DNA of 64,000 nucleotides from Microbispora hainanensis. GTDB lineage: Bacteria > Actinomycetota > Actinomycetes > Streptosporangiales > Streptosporangiaceae. The notes beneath the pieces are model-generated. The model was given only the letters and a program-made list of their open reading frames with translations. It was not told the DNA's origin and did not search any database. Where the stretch lies: positions 124,001 through 188,000 of the forward strand of contig NZ_VIRM01000003.1 in assembly GCF_006874475.1 (NCBI RefSeq), given 5' to 3'. A program made the position numbers and the translations under genes. Numbering within the stretch: position 1 is the first letter of the stretch; every line of letters begins with the position of its first letter. Positions 1-10,175 of this stretch are shown here, piece by piece.

Positions 1-477
<477 letters not shown>

Positions 478-729
478 AGTCCGCCACACAGTCCGGCACC
501 GCGGTCCGGCCGCCACAGTCCGGCCGCCACGGTCCGGCAGCGCCGCGACCAGCCGTCCTCCCCTCGCCCGCCGGTCCCGGAACGTCCGCGCGGGCGGGGC
601 GGACGGCGGCCGATTCCGCGTCCGGTAAGCCTGCTTTTCGGAATCGGTATGGCTTTTCGGACGGCGCGCGAGGCTGCCGAATAGATCTCGGTTTGGGATT
701 CGGGAACACGCCCGGCGGCAAATCACCCG

Positions 730-735
730 TAAACT
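730..735 (+). promoter_or_regulatory. -10 box of a probable leaderless promoter for the PASTA kinase gene
   Basis: TAAACT fits the actinobacterial TANNNT -10 consensus and ends 7 bases before the GTG start codon at 743. There is no purine-rich Shine-Dalgarno sequence in front of the GTG. This geometry places the transcription start on or next to the start codon. No convincing -35 hexamer is visible. The reading as a leaderless gene is inference. Confidence 0.5.
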
Positions 736-742
736 CTGGCGA

Positions 743-2857
743 GTGGACACGACGCTAACCGACCCGCTCGTGGGGCAGTTGCTCGACGGGCGCTACCGCG
801 TCGAGTCCCGGATCGCCCGGGGTGGCATGGCCTCCGTATACCTGGCTCTGGACGTCCGGCTCGACCGCACGGTCGCCGTCAAGGTGATGCACCGCTCGCT
901 GGCCGAGGACCCGCAGTTCGTGCGGCGTTTCATCGGCGAGGCCAAGTCGGTGGCCAGCCTCTCGCACCCCAACATCGTGCAGGTCTTCGACCAGGGCACC
1001 GACGGGGCGCACGTCTACCTGTCCATGGAGTACGTCCCCGGCCGTACGCTGCGCGACGTGCTGCGCCGGCGCGGCCACCTCCCGGCCCGCGAGGCCCTGG
1101 AGATGGTCATCCCGGTGCTCGCCGCCCTCGGCGCGGCCCATCACGCCGGGCTCATCCACCGCGACGTCAAGCCCGAAAACGTGCTGCTCGCCGACGACGG
1201 CCGGGTGAAGGTCGTGGACTTCGGCCTGGCCCGCGCGATCGAGGCGACCAACCAGACCAAGACCGGCATGATGATCGGCACGATCGGATACATGTCGCCG
1301 GAGCAGGTCACCACTGGCAACGCCGACGCGCGCAGCGACGTGTACGCCGCCGGGATCATGCTGTTCGAGCTGATCACCGGGCGGCAGCCTTATTCGGGTG
1401 AGACGCCGATGTCGGTCGCCTACCGGCACGTGCACGAGACCGTGCCCGCGCCGTCGTCGATCGTGCCCGACGTGCCACCGGTGATCGACGCGCTCGTCGC
1501 CGCGGCCACCGACAAGGACCCCGCCGCACGCCCGTCGGACGCGACCGCCATGCTCGTCGCCGCCGTCGAGATCCACCGTACGCTGCCGAAGACCGGGCAC
1601 ACCGGCGCGCACGCCTCCCGCCACGGGGCCCCGGACACCGGCGCCCACACCGGCGCCCACACCGGCGCCCACAGCGGCGTGCGTACGGGCGCCCACCGGA
1701 CCATCCCGCCGGCCGGCGGGGCCTCGTCGTTCGGCACCGGGTCGCATGGCACGGGGTCGCACGGCACCGGCTCTCCTGTCACGGGGTCTCCTGGCACCGG
1801 GTCGTTCGGCAGCGGGTCGTTCGGCATGGGGTCGCACGCGCTCGCCGAGCCCGAGTCGCCGCTCGGCCACACGATGATCCAGCCGCGCTCGGAACTGCTG
1901 ACCGACCGGGCCGAGACGGGACGGCGCAGGGGACGCGGCGGGATCAGGCCCGTCTGGTTCGTCGCCGTGCTGGCCCTCGTCATGCTGGCGGGCGTCGCGT
2001 TCACCGGCTGGTGGTTCTCCCAGGGCCGCTACACGAAGGTCCCCGACCTGGTGAACAAGCCCGTCACCGTGGCCAGGCAGATGGCGCAGCAGGCCGGCTT
2101 CGAGGTGCGGATCGGCCAGGCGCGGTTCGACGACAAGGCGCCGAAGGACATCGTTCTCGACACCGAGCCGGGGCTGGGCGCCGAGGTGGTCAAGGGCTCG
2201 GTGCTCACCCTCATACCGTCGGCCGGCCCGGAACTGGTCGCTGTGCCGCTGGTCGAGAAGCTCAGCCTGGCGGACGCCCGGGCGAAGATCGCCGATGCCG
2301 GGCTCACCCCCGGGCGGGTGAGCAAGAGCGCGAGCGACACCGTCCCCCGCGACCAGGTCATCCGCACCAACCCGCCGGTGGGCAAGCGCGTCAAGAAGGG
2401 CAGCACGGTCAACTTCGTCGTCAGCGCCGGACTGCTGATGCCGGACGTCACGCAGATGATGCGCGACCAGGCGGAGAAGTTCCTGCGTGAGAAGGGCTTC
2501 AACGTCCAGATCGACGAGACCACCGACGACGCCCCGCCGGGCACGGTGATCGCCCAGGACCCGGCCGGCGGCGCCGAGGTAGTGGCCGGGGCGACCGTCC
2601 ACCTGACCGCCTCACGCGGCCCGGACCAGGGCTTCCACTGGCCGTGGGAGGTCAACCCCGCCGATCCCGGCCAGACCCCGCCCGTCGTCGTGAACGTCCC
2701 CAACGTGATGTTCAAGTCCGTCAAGGACGCGGCCAACGAGCTGAAGCAGGCCGGTTTCAAGGTCAACGTCCGCAAGGTGATGGGCACCGACCGCGTGGTC
2801 GGTGAGAATCCGCTCGGCCAGCAGCCGCCGGGCACCACCATCACCATCTGGCACTGA
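743..2857 (+). CDS. PASTA-domain Ser/Thr protein kinase (PknB/PrkC type)
   Basis: A membrane kinase of the class that senses peptidoglycan fragments and phosphorylates cell-division and wall-synthesis proteins. Residues 18-275 form the kinase domain: ARGGMASVY glycine loop, catalytic Lys47, HRDVKPEN at 139-146, DFG at 159-161. A low-complexity linker follows (about 285-375) with TGAH and TGSHG/TGSPG repeats. One transmembrane helix lies near 400-422, and four extracellular PASTA repeats begin near 429, 497, 562 and 651. The 704-residue length is normal for the family. It starts with GTG without a ribosome binding site, probably leaderless. It stands alone here, not with pbpA/rodA, so the substrate set is open. 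Confidence 0.93.
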   Translation: MDTTLTDPLVGQLLDGRYRVESRIARGGMASVYLALDVRLDRTVAVKVMHRSLAEDPQFVRRFIGEAKSVASLSHPNIVQVFDQGTDGAHVYLSMEYVPGRTLRDVLRRRGHLPAREALEMVIPVLAALGAAHHAGLIHRDVKPENVLLADDGRVKVVDFGLARAIEATNQTKTGMMIGTIGYMSPEQVTTGNADARSDVYAAGIMLFELITGRQPYSGETPMSVAYRHVHETVPAPSSIVPDVPPVIDALVAAATDKDPAARPSDATAMLVAAVEIHRTLPKTGHTGAHASRHGAPDTGAHTGAHTGAHSGVRTGAHRTIPPAGGASSFGTGSHGTGSHGTGSPVTGSPGTGSFGSGSFGMGSHALAEPESPLGHTMIQPRSELLTDRAETGRRRGRGGIRPVWFVAVLALVMLAGVAFTGWWFSQGRYTKVPDLVNKPVTVARQMAQQAGFEVRIGQARFDDKAPKDIVLDTEPGLGAEVVKGSVLTLIPSAGPELVAVPLVEKLSLADARAKIADAGLTPGRVSKSASDTVPRDQVIRTNPPVGKRVKKGSTVNFVVSAGLLMPDVTQMMRDQAEKFLREKGFNVQIDETTDDAPPGTVIAQDPAGGAEVVAGATVHLTASRGPDQGFHWPWEVNPADPGQTPPVVVNVPNVMFKSVKDAANELKQAGFKVNVRKVMGTDRVVGENPLGQQPPGTTITIWH

Positions 2858-2879
2858 CGTCCTCGCCGGGCCTCCGGTC

Positions 2880-2905
2880 GCCTGCGTGCACCGGGGTGCG
2901 CAGGC
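2880..2905. terminator. Hairpin between convergent kinase and allantoicase genes
   Basis: GCCTGC pairs with GCAGGC and GCACC with GGTGC around a two-base loop with a two-base bulge, giving 11 base pairs. It fills the gap between the kinase stop and the allantoicase stop, so it could end transcription from both sides. No T-tract follows on either strand, as is common in actinobacteria. Confidence 0.5.
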
Positions 2906-3871
2906 TCAGGGGATGAGGGTGCCGAGGAGGCGGAGGCGGGCGAGGCCGCCGTCAGGGTAGATGTCGAGCCGGGCGTGGGTGATCCGGCGGTCGTCGTCGA
3001 GGCGGAAGCGGTGGCGGGTGTCGGGCTGCAGGCGCGTTCTGGGCAGCAGCGGGAACCAGGCGTCCTCGTCCTCCAGCGGCGCGCGGTCCGCGTCCGCGCC
3101 CTTCAGCGACGCCCAGCCGGGGGCGTTGAACACCAGGTTGGTCGTGTCGATCTCGGCGACGGCCACCCGGCCGGGCCCGGCCAGGGCGACGACGAGCCAG
3201 TCGTTGCCGCCGTCGCGGCGGCGGGCGGTCTCCCAGCCCTCGGACTGGTTGCGGGCCAGGCCAGGCGCGATGACGTTGTTCGGCGAGGAGTAGAACTCGT
3301 TGGAGCACGCCGCGACCAGGCCGCCGTTCTCCAGCGCGGCGAGGTCGATGGTGAGTCCCTCCAGGAACGCCCGGTCGGGCACGACCCGCCCGTGGACCCG
3401 CAGCCGTGCGACGCCGCCGTCGGGGAAGATGTTCAGCCGCACGTGGGTGAAGCGGCGGGGATCGGTCACGGCGAACTCGTGGACCGCGTCGCCCTTCAGC
3501 GGGCTCTTCGGCACGATCTCCACCCAGCCGTCCAGCTCCTCCGGCGAGGGGTGGCCCTCGACCGCGCACGCCTCGACCGACGCGTACGGCGGGTAGTTGC
3601 CGCGGAACCACGCCGTGTCCACCACGACGCCGTGGACGACCCCCGGCATGCCGAGCCGGACGATCGCCCAGTCGTGGCCGGGCTCGCGCCGCCGCCGGGT
3701 CTCCCAGCCGTCGTAGACCTGGCCCTTGGCCCCGAAGGTGTGGGGCCGGAACTCGGCCGGTCCCGGCCGGATCAGGGCCTCCCGTGCGGCGAACGACTCG
3801 TCGTTGGCGGCCACGACCGACCCGCCGTACGTACGGAGGGCGAGGTCGGGCAGGCGGGTGAAGCCGGTCAT
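2906..3871 (-). CDS. alc: Allantoicase
   Basis: Hydrolyses allantoate to ureidoglycolate and urea, the step after allantoinase in purine catabolism. The 321-residue protein contains the two homologous allantoicase modules; each has the diagnostic [14 protein letters not shown] / [14 protein letters not shown] type segment and an R.T..H.RL.I.PDGG.ARL segment, seen twice. The ATG at 3871 overlaps the allantoinase stop by ATGA, indicating translational coupling; a longer upstream extension of the frame has no coding support. It is the last gene of the purine operon. Confidence 0.92.
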   Translation of the reverse strand: MTGFTRLPDLALRTYGGSVVAANDESFAAREALIRPGPAEFRPHTFGAKGQVYDGWETRRRREPGHDWAIVRLGMPGVVHGVVVDTAWFRGNYPPYASVEACAVEGHPSPEELDGWVEIVPKSPLKGDAVHEFAVTDPRRFTHVRLNIFPDGGVARLRVHGRVVPDRAFLEGLTIDLAALENGGLVAACSNEFYSSPNNVIAPGLARNQSEGWETARRRDGGNDWLVVALAGPGRVAVAEIDTTNLVFNAPGWASLKGADADRAPLEDEDAWFPLLPRTRLQPDTRHRFRLDDDRRITHARLDIYPDGGLARLRLLGTLIP

Positions 3872-5181
3872 CGGGATCCTCTCGTCAGCAGCCTGCCGCG
3901 CGGGGTGGCGAAGTCGACGGGCGTGCCGCGCAGCCAGGTGGTGCGCACCACGCCCGCGAGCCGCGCGCCGTGGTAGGGAGACACGGGGTTGCGGTGGTGG
4001 AGCTCCGCGACGTCCACGGTGAACTCGGCGTCGGGGTCGAAGGCGACGAGGTCGGCGTCGTTGCCCTCCCGGATCGCCCCCTTGCCGGGCAGGCCCGCCA
4101 GGCGGGCCGGTCCCTCGGCCATCCAGCGCGCCACATCGGCCAGGCCGTGGCCGCGGGCGCGCGCGGCGCTCCACACGACGGGCAGGCCGACCTGGAGCGA
4201 GGAGATCCCGCCCCAGGCGGCGGCGAAGTCGGGCACCTTGAGGTCGGGCGTCGACGGGGAGTGGTCGGAGACGATCCCCATGAGCACGCCGTCGGCGAGC
4301 GCCCGCCACAGGGCGTCGCGGTTGGCGGCCTCCCGGATGGGCGGGCAGCACTTGTAGGCGGGCCCGGTGACCTGCTCGGCCGCCAGGGTCAGGTAGTGAG
4401 GGCAGGTCTCGGCGGTGACGCGCACCCCGGACGACCGGGCGGCGCGCAGCGGTTCGACGCAGGCGGCGGCCGACACGTGCACGATGTGCGCCCGCGCGCC
4501 CGTCTCCGCCGCGAGCGCGATCACCTGCTCGACGGCCCTGCGCTCGGCCTCCTGCGGGCGCGACCCGAGGAAGTCGCCGTACGCGGGACCGCCGGGCTCG
4601 GTCAGCAGCCGGGGGTCCTCGGCGTGGGCGATCAGCAGGCCGTCGAACGCCGCCACCTCGGCCAGCGCGGCCCGCAGCCCGTCGCGGTCGAGCGCGGGGA
4701 ACTCGTCCACGCCGGACGGCGACAGGAAGCACTTGACGCCCGTCACGCCGGCCTCGTGCAGGGGCCGCAGATCGGCGAGGTTGCCGGGGATCGCCCCGCC
4801 CCAGAAGGCCACGTCCACGTGGCACCGGCCCTCGGCGGCCTTCCGCTTGACCTCGAGCGCCGCCACGTCCACGGTCGGCGGCAGCGAGTTGAGCGGCATG
4901 TCCACGATCGTGGTCACGCCCCCGGCCGCCGCCGCCCTGGTGGCGGTCGCGAAGCCCTCCCAGTGGGTGCGGCCGGGCTCGTTGACGTGCACGTGGGAGT
5001 CGACCAGCCCGGGCAGCAGCGGCAGGTCGCCGAGGTCGGCCGACTCCTCGGCCGCCGGCGGCTCGTCGTAGGGGCGCAGGGCCGCGATCACGCCGCCGCG
5101 CACGGCGACGGCCAGCGGCCGCTCCCCCTCCGGGGTCACGGTCCGCCGGGACCTCACCACCACGTCGTACGGTTCTCCCAC
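3868..5181 (-). CDS. allB: Allantoinase
   Basis: Zinc amidohydrolase opening the hydantoin ring of allantoin to give allantoate. The metal motif [10 protein letters not shown] lies near residue 60, the carboxylated lysine is in GVKCFL near 150, further metal histidines are in LIAHAED and IVHVSAA, and the last metal aspartate is in SDHSP. Length, 437 residues, matches the family. The GTG start at 5181 has GAGGAG six bases upstream. It sits between glycerate kinase (10-base gap) and allantoicase (4-base overlap). Dihydropyrimidinase is the main alternative, but the allantoicase neighbour and the sequence favour allantoinase. Confidence 0.93.
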   Translation of the reverse strand: MGEPYDVVVRSRRTVTPEGERPLAVAVRGGVIAALRPYDEPPAAEESADLGDLPLLPGLVDSHVHVNEPGRTHWEGFATATRAAAAGGVTTIVDMPLNSLPPTVDVAALEVKRKAAEGRCHVDVAFWGGAIPGNLADLRPLHEAGVTGVKCFLSPSGVDEFPALDRDGLRAALAEVAAFDGLLIAHAEDPRLLTEPGGPAYGDFLGSRPQEAERRAVEQVIALAAETGARAHIVHVSAAACVEPLRAARSSGVRVTAETCPHYLTLAAEQVTGPAYKCCPPIREAANRDALWRALADGVLMGIVSDHSPSTPDLKVPDFAAAWGGISSLQVGLPVVWSAARARGHGLADVARWMAEGPARLAGLPGKGAIREGNDADLVAFDPDAEFTVDVAELHHRNPVSPYHGARLAGVVRTTWLRGTPVDFATPRGRLLTRGSR

Positions 5182-5191
5182 GCGCCGCTCC

Positions 5192-6361
5192 TCATGTCAT
5201 GAGATGTCCGGCGGCAATCCGCGCCGCCAGCCGCTCCAGCAGCGGCGCGGCCTCGGCCATGCACCGCCGCACGTCGGGCTCGATATCGGTCAGCGCGTAC
5301 GCCGCGTCGATGCCGGCCGCCCTCAGCTCGTCGTCGCCGACGGTGCGCCGCCCGCAGACGGCCACGACCGGCACGCCGTGCTTGGCCGCGGCGGCGGCGA
5401 CGCCCACCGGGGCCTTGCCGCGCAGGGTCTGCTCGTCGATCGAGCCCTCACCCGTGATCACCAGGCGGGCGCCCTCCAGGTGGCGGTCGAACTCCACGAG
5501 GTCGAGCAGGTAGCCGATGCCGGGCCGGGTCTCCGCGCCGAGGAACGTCAGCGCGCCGAAGCCCACCCCTCCTGCGGCGCCCGCCCCCGGCCGCCCGGCC
5601 ACGCCCATCGCCCGCACCACGCCGTCGTGCTCGGCGGCGCCCGCCAGGCCGTGGGTGTGCGCGGCGACGGCCGCCAGCCGGGCCAGCCCGGCCTCCAGCA
5701 CGGCCACGTCCTGCGGGCTCGCCCCCTTCTGCGGGCCGTACACCGCCGCCGCGCCGTACGGCCCGAGCAGCGGGTTGTCCACGTCGCTCGCCACGATCAC
5801 CTCGAACCCCCGCAGGAGGCCGGAGGCGTCGATGGTGTGCAGGTCGCGCAGCGCGGCCCCGCCCGGGGGCAGGTCGTTTCCGGCCGCGTCCAGCAGCCGC
5901 ACGCCGAGGGCCTGGACCATGCCCGCGCCGCCGTCGGTGCAGGCGCTGCCGCCCAGGCCGAGCACGATCCGCGTAGCGCCGTGCCGTACGGCGTGGGCGA
6001 TCAGCTCGCCGGTGCCGCGGCTGGTGGCGGTCAGTGGCACCGCGTCGCCCGGCAGCCGGCGCAGGCCCGAGGCCTCGGCCAGTTCGATCACGGCGACCCG
6101 GGCGCCGGGCTCGTCGCGCACGGCGTAGCTCGCCGTGACCGGATCGCCGGCCGGCCCGGTCACCTCCGTCTCGACCCGGGTGAACCCGCTCGCCACGACC
6201 GCGTCCACGGTGCCGTCGCCTCCGTCGGCCACCGGCAGCCGGACGACGGGAACGTCCCCCGACCCTGCGGCGCGCAGCCCGGCGGCCACGTGCGCGGCGA
6301 CCTCGGGTGAGGTGAGCGAGCCGCGGAACTTGTCCGGTGCGATGACGACGTGTCCTGTCAT
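5192..6361 (-). CDS. Glycerate kinase (GarK/GlxK family)
   Basis: Phosphorylates glycerate using ATP, feeding glyoxylate carbon from allantoin breakdown into central metabolism. The N-terminus has the family hallmark [12 protein letters not shown], followed by [22 protein letters not shown] near residue 125 and a C-terminal [10 protein letters not shown] segment. Length is about 389 residues. The ATG at 6361 is preceded by AGGTGA; an upstream in-frame ATG at 6412 would add 17 residues without homology and overlap the preceding gene. Genes for glyoxylate carboligase and tartronate semialdehyde reductase, which would supply the substrate, are not in this window. Confidence 0.88.
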   Translation of the reverse strand: MTGHVVIAPDKFRGSLTSPEVAAHVAAGLRAAGSGDVPVVRLPVADGGDGTVDAVVASGFTRVETEVTGPAGDPVTASYAVRDEPGARVAVIELAEASGLRRLPGDAVPLTATSRGTGELIAHAVRHGATRIVLGLGGSACTDGGAGMVQALGVRLLDAAGNDLPPGGAALRDLHTIDASGLLRGFEVIVASDVDNPLLGPYGAAAVYGPQKGASPQDVAVLEAGLARLAAVAAHTHGLAGAAEHDGVVRAMGVAGRPGAGAAGGVGFGALTFLGAETRPGIGYLLDLVEFDRHLEGARLVITGEGSIDEQTLRGKAPVGVAAAAAKHGVPVVAVCGRRTVGDDELRAAGIDAAYALTDIEPDVRRCMAEAAPLLERLAARIAAGHLMT

Positions 6362-6404
6362 GGTGTGGCTCACCTGTGGCCCTTCGATCGTGTCCGGGAA
6401 CGCC

Positions 6405-7748
6405 TCAGACATGATCCATCGTGGTGAGCCTGCGGTGGGCGGCGACCCCGGCCCGCGCGGCCTCCTCCCCCGGGACGGTGCGCAGCTCGCCGTCGTCCAC
6501 GACGGTCCGGCCGCCCACGAGCAGCCGGGCGAGCGGCGGGGTCGCGCCGAACGCGAACGCGATCACGGGATCGTCGATCGCGGCGTGGAAGCCGCCGAGC
6601 CGCCACAGCGCGACGTCGGCGAGCTTGCCGCGCTCCAGCGAGCCGATCTCGGCCTCCCTGCCGAGGCAGCGGGCGCCGCCGAGCGTGGCCATCTCCAGGG
6701 CCTGGCGGGCGGTCAGCGCGCGCGGGCCGTAGCGGGCCCGCTGCATGAGCACGGCCATGCGGATCTCCCCGGCCAGCGGGGTCATCTCGCTGGACGCCGC
6801 CCCGTCGACGCCGAGCCCGACCGGCGCGCCCGCGGCCAGCAGGTGGGAGATGCGGGCGATGCCCGCGCCGAGGCGTCCGTTGGACGACGGGCAGTGGGCC
6901 GTGCCGGTGCCGGTCTCGCCGAAGCGCCGCACGTCCTTGTCGGTGAGGTGGACGCAGTGGGCCAGCCACACGTCGGGGCCCAGCCAGCCGAGCCGGTCGA
7001 GGTATTCGACGGGCAGCACGCCGAACTGCTCCCTGCAGTGCTCGTCCTCGTCGGCCGTCTCCGCCACGTGCGTGTGCAGCCGTACGCCGTGGGAGCGGGC
7101 GAGCTCGGCCGAGCGGGTCATGAGCTCGCCGCTGACCGAGAACGGCGAGCAGGGAGCGACCGCGACGCGCAGCATCGACCCGAACGACGGATCATGATAT
7201 TTCCGGATCGCGTCGTCGGTGGCCCGGAGGATCTCGTCGATGTCCTCCACGACCTCGTCCGGCGGCAGGCCGCCCTGTGAGGCGCCCCGGTCCATCGACC
7301 CCCGGCAGGGGTGGAAACGCAGCCCGACCCGCCGCGCGGCCTCGATCTCCGCCTCGAAGAGGTCTCCCCTGCCCTTGGGGAAGACGTAGTGGTGGTCGGT
7401 GGAGGTGGTGCAGCCCGACAGGGCCAGCCAGGCCAGCCCGGCCGTCGCGGCGCCCGCCACCACCTCGGCGTCCATCCGGGCCCACAGCCGATAGCTGGCC
7501 ACCAGCCACTCGAACAGCGTGCCGTCCGGGGTCACCCCCTGGGACGCCCACTGGTAGAGGTGGTGATGGGTGTTGACCAGGCCGGGGGTGGCCAGGCAGC
7601 CGGAGCCGTCGACGCGTTCCGCCCCCTCCGGCATGGCCGGAGCGGGGCCGGGGCCGACCGCGGTGATCAGGCCGTCCTCCACGACGACGTGGCCGGACGG
7701 GATCTCCTCCCCGGCGACCGGGGCGACGTAGGCGTTCTCGATGACCAC
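6405..7748 (-). CDS. Amidohydrolase, probable 8-oxoguanine deaminase
   Basis: A cytosolic metal-dependent deaminase of the AtzB/TrzN/8-oxoguanine deaminase group; in a purine operon conversion of 8-oxoguanine to uric acid is the most likely reaction. Metal motif NTHHHLYQW is near residue 55, then LHTHVAET, WLAHCVHL, HCPSSNGRLGAG and GLGVDGAASSE supply remaining ligands and substrate contacts. I place the start at GTG 7748, where homology begins (VIENAYVAPV); a TTG at 7769 with GGGGG upstream is an alternative. The final substrate cannot be read from sequence; other guanine- or triazine-type deaminases share the fold. Confidence 0.75.
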   Translation of the reverse strand: MVIENAYVAPVAGEEIPSGHVVVEDGLITAVGPGPAPAMPEGAERVDGSGCLATPGLVNTHHHLYQWASQGVTPDGTLFEWLVASYRLWARMDAEVVAGAATAGLAWLALSGCTTSTDHHYVFPKGRGDLFEAEIEAARRVGLRFHPCRGSMDRGASQGGLPPDEVVEDIDEILRATDDAIRKYHDPSFGSMLRVAVAPCSPFSVSGELMTRSAELARSHGVRLHTHVAETADEDEHCREQFGVLPVEYLDRLGWLGPDVWLAHCVHLTDKDVRRFGETGTGTAHCPSSNGRLGAGIARISHLLAAGAPVGLGVDGAASSEMTPLAGEIRMAVLMQRARYGPRALTARQALEMATLGGARCLGREAEIGSLERGKLADVALWRLGGFHAAIDDPVIAFAFGATPPLARLLVGGRTVVDDGELRTVPGEEAARAGVAAHRRLTTMDHV

Positions 7749-7928
7749 GGGATGCGGTTTCTCAGGCAACGGGACCCCCGTACGCGGACAGTTCGGACGC
7801 CGCCCCTCGCGGATCGCCACCCACGCACGACAGCCCCGGGGCGTCCCGGAGAGCGTGGCGGGTCGTCCGCGACGCCGGCAGGACACCCCACGGATCATGC
7901 GGCGCCCTCGCGGCGTGAACACGGCGGG

Positions 7929-8441
7929 TCACGCGCGGGAGCCGCTTTCCGCGCGGCGGGCGGCGGCCAGGCGGACCGCGTCGAGGATCTTCTCGTATCC
8001 GGTGCAGCGGCACAGGTTGCCGGCCAGGGCCTCGCGGATGTCGGCGTCCGGCGGCACCCCGTCGGAGCCCGCGAGCAGCGCGTGGGCCTGGACGACGAGA
8101 CCGGGAGTGCAGAAGCCGCACTGCACGGCCCCCGCGTCCACGAACGCGCGCTGCACCTCGTCCAGCCCGCCGCCGAGCTCACCGTCGGACCCCCCATCGG
8201 GGACCGCCAGGCCCTCGACCGTCACCACCTCGCGCCCTTCCGCCTGCCCCGCGGCGACGAGGCAGGCGCAGACCGGGGTGCCGTCGAGATAGACCGTGCA
8301 GGAGCCGCATTCGCCCTGTTCGCAGGCGTTCTTGGCGCCCGGCAGGCCGAGCCGCTCGCGCAGGACGTAGAGCAGGCTCTCGCCCTCCCACACGTCGTCG
8401 GCCGTCATCGGGCGGCCGTTCACGGTCACGTTGACCCTCAT
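7929..8441 (-). CDS. Xanthine dehydrogenase, 2Fe-2S subunit
   Basis: Electron-transfer subunit of a three-part molybdenum hydroxylase. The 170 residues hold the plant-type ferredoxin cluster (CEQGECGSC with a later C) and the second, helical 2Fe-2S cluster (CGFCTPG and CRCTGY). ATG 8441 is preceded by a GGGGGAG ribosome binding site and shares one base with the stop of the FAD subunit gene. In most actinobacterial loci the molybdopterin subunit gene follows directly; here only about 180 bases without a gene separate it from the deaminase gene. Confidence 0.92.
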   Translation of the reverse strand: MRVNVTVNGRPMTADDVWEGESLLYVLRERLGLPGAKNACEQGECGSCTVYLDGTPVCACLVAAGQAEGREVVTVEGLAVPDGGSDGELGGGLDEVQRAFVDAGAVQCGFCTPGLVVQAHALLAGSDGVPPDADIREALAGNLCRCTGYEKILDAVRLAAARRAESGSRA

Positions 8442-9298
8442 CACGCGCTCCCCCTGAGGTCGTCCCATGCCCAGCCGAGCGCGCGGCGCGCCATCACGGC
8501 CAGCGCGTGCGTGCGGTAGGCGGCGCGGCCCCGCACGTCGTCGATGGGCGCGGCGGACGCGGCCACGAGCTCGCCGAAGCGGCGCGCGACGCCGGGGTCG
8601 AGCGGGCCCTGGCCGTCCCAGTCCAGTCTCTCCGACGCGAAGTCCTCGGCCTGGGGGGCGTGGCGCGGGGTCGGCGCGGCCGAGCCGATGCCGGCGCCCA
8701 CCCGCCGCCCGCCCGGGTCGAGAGCGACCGCGAACGAGCACACCGCGATCACCATCGCGTTCCTGGTGCCGATCTTCGAGAAATACTGCGGGCCGGTGGC
8801 GGCCGGGACGCGTACGGCGCGGATCAGCTCGTCGGGGGCGAGGGCGTTGCGCTTCACCCCGGTATAGAACTCCCCGATCGGGATCAGCCGGGTGCCGCGC
8901 ACCGACTCGGCCTCCACGACCGCGCCGCCGGCCAGCAACGGCGGATGGCTGTCGCCGGCGGGCGAGGCCGCGCCGAGGTTGCCGGCGACCGTGCCCCGGT
9001 TGCGGATCTGCGGCGACCCGACCGTGCGGGACGCCTGGGCCAGCCCGGGCAGCTCGGTGCCGAGCTCGGCGATCAGCCGGGAGTAGGTCACGCCCGCGCC
9101 CACGCGGATCTCGCCGCCCTCCCGCGACCAGTCCCGCAGCTCGGGGATCGCGGTGAGGTCGAGCAGGGCGGCCGGGCGGCCCTTGTCGAGGTTGATCTCC
9201 ACCATGACGTCGGTGCCGCCCTGGATCGGCGTGGCCTCGGGCCGCTCGGCTTTCATCGCGAGGGCGTCCGGCCAGGCCGTCGGTCGCAGGAAGTCCAT
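8441..9298 (-). CDS. Xanthine dehydrogenase, FAD-binding subunit
   Basis: Medium subunit (CoxM/XdhB type) that passes electrons from the iron-sulfur subunit to NAD through FAD. The PIQGGTDVMVEI segment near residue 25 and GSPQIRNRGTVAGNL near 100 bind the FAD pyrophosphate; the CO-dehydrogenase flavoprotein C-terminal domain follows from about 170. At 285 residues it is full length. It begins three bases after the uricase stop and overlaps the next gene, so it is in the middle of the purine operon. Which electron acceptor is used cannot be told. Confidence 0.9.
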   Translation of the reverse strand: MDFLRPTAWPDALAMKAERPEATPIQGGTDVMVEINLDKGRPAALLDLTAIPELRDWSREGGEIRVGAGVTYSRLIAELGTELPGLAQASRTVGSPQIRNRGTVAGNLGAASPAGDSHPPLLAGGAVVEAESVRGTRLIPIGEFYTGVKRNALAPDELIRAVRVPAATGPQYFSKIGTRNAMVIAVCSFAVALDPGGRRVGAGIGSAAPTPRHAPQAEDFASERLDWDGQGPLDPGVARRFGELVAASAAPIDDVRGRAAYRTHALAVMARRALGWAWDDLRGSA

Positions 9299-9301
9299 CG
9301 G

Positions 9302-10174
9302 CTACTCCCAGGCCGGGCCGGCGGCGGGCGCGTCCTCGCGCAGCACCGTGCCCTCGATCAGCCCGTACGGCCGGTCGGCGGCGAAGAAGACCTCACCGTC
9401 GTTGTCCAGCCCGAAGGGCGCGAGATCCACCAGGAAGTGGTGCTTGTTGGGCAGCGACAACCGCACCTCGCAGACCCCCGGGCACTCGGCCAGCACCCGG
9501 GTGCCCATGGCGTACAGGGTCTGCTGCAGCGACAGGCTGTAGGTGTCGGCGAAGGCCGCGAGCAGGGCGGCCCGCGCGTTCTCGTAGGTCTTGTCCCAGT
9601 CCTGTGTCACGTCCGGGGACGCGTCCGCGTGCCGCCACGCCGCGTCCACGGCGGTGGCCAGGACGCGGTCGCGGGTCTCGGGCAGCGTCGTGAACTCGTC
9701 CTTGGCGAAGCCCCAGAACTCGGAATTGGTCGTGTTGAGCACGACGAGGTCGCGCAGCCCGGAGACCACCCACGAGGCCGTCCCGTCGTAGTGGGCCACG
9801 CAGGTGCGGACCTCCCGGCCCGAGCGGACGAACGAGTGGCCGAACGCGCCGTTGCGTTCCCAGGAATGCTCCTCGACGGCGACCCTCGCGTGGTGGATCG
9901 CGGGCTGGGAGTCCGTGAAGTGACGCGCCAGCAGCAGCGCGAAGTCCTCGATCGCCCCGACGCCGTGCTTCTTCGCGAACGCGAAGACCGTGTTCTTCTG
10001 CGTGTCGGTGGGCAGGACGGCGGAGTTGTCCCCGGTCAGGTGCACCTCGGTCATGTCGCCCGACAGCGACGTGCTGACCGTGAGGTCCTTGATCCGGTGG
10101 GCGTCGCCGTGCCGGGTCACCCGAACGACCCTCGTCTCGGCCTTGCCATACCTGTTCGGCCCCAGAACGGCCAT
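9302..10174 (-). CDS. Urate oxidase (uricase)
   Basis: Cofactor-free oxidase turning urate plus oxygen into 5-hydroxyisourate and hydrogen peroxide. The 290-residue tandem T-fold protein shows VLPTDTQKNTVF near residue 55 (catalytic Thr), HARVAVEEHSWER near 95, the LNTTNSEFWGF block near 150 and SLPNKHHFLVDL near 255, all family signatures. It lacks a C-terminal peroxisomal signal as expected for bacteria. It lies one base downstream of the hydroxyisourate hydrolase gene, which handles its unstable product. Confidence 0.95.
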   Translation of the reverse strand: MAVLGPNRYGKAETRVVRVTRHGDAHRIKDLTVSTSLSGDMTEVHLTGDNSAVLPTDTQKNTVFAFAKKHGVGAIEDFALLLARHFTDSQPAIHHARVAVEEHSWERNGAFGHSFVRSGREVRTCVAHYDGTASWVVSGLRDLVVLNTTNSEFWGFAKDEFTTLPETRDRVLATAVDAAWRHADASPDVTQDWDKTYENARAALLAAFADTYSLSLQQTLYAMGTRVLAECPGVCEVRLSLPNKHHFLVDLAPFGLDNDGEVFFAADRPYGLIEGTVLREDAPAAGPAWE

Positions 10175-10175
10175 C

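Noticed and set aside
755-2602. A 615-codon antisense open frame opposite the PASTA kinase
   Set aside because: It follows the codon-phase shadow of the kinase gene in very GC-rich DNA, has no homology and no promoter or ribosome binding site.
6362-6412. Earlier ATG at 6412 for glycerate kinase
   Set aside because: Adds residues outside the family, overlaps the deaminase gene, and AGGTGA supports ATG 6361.
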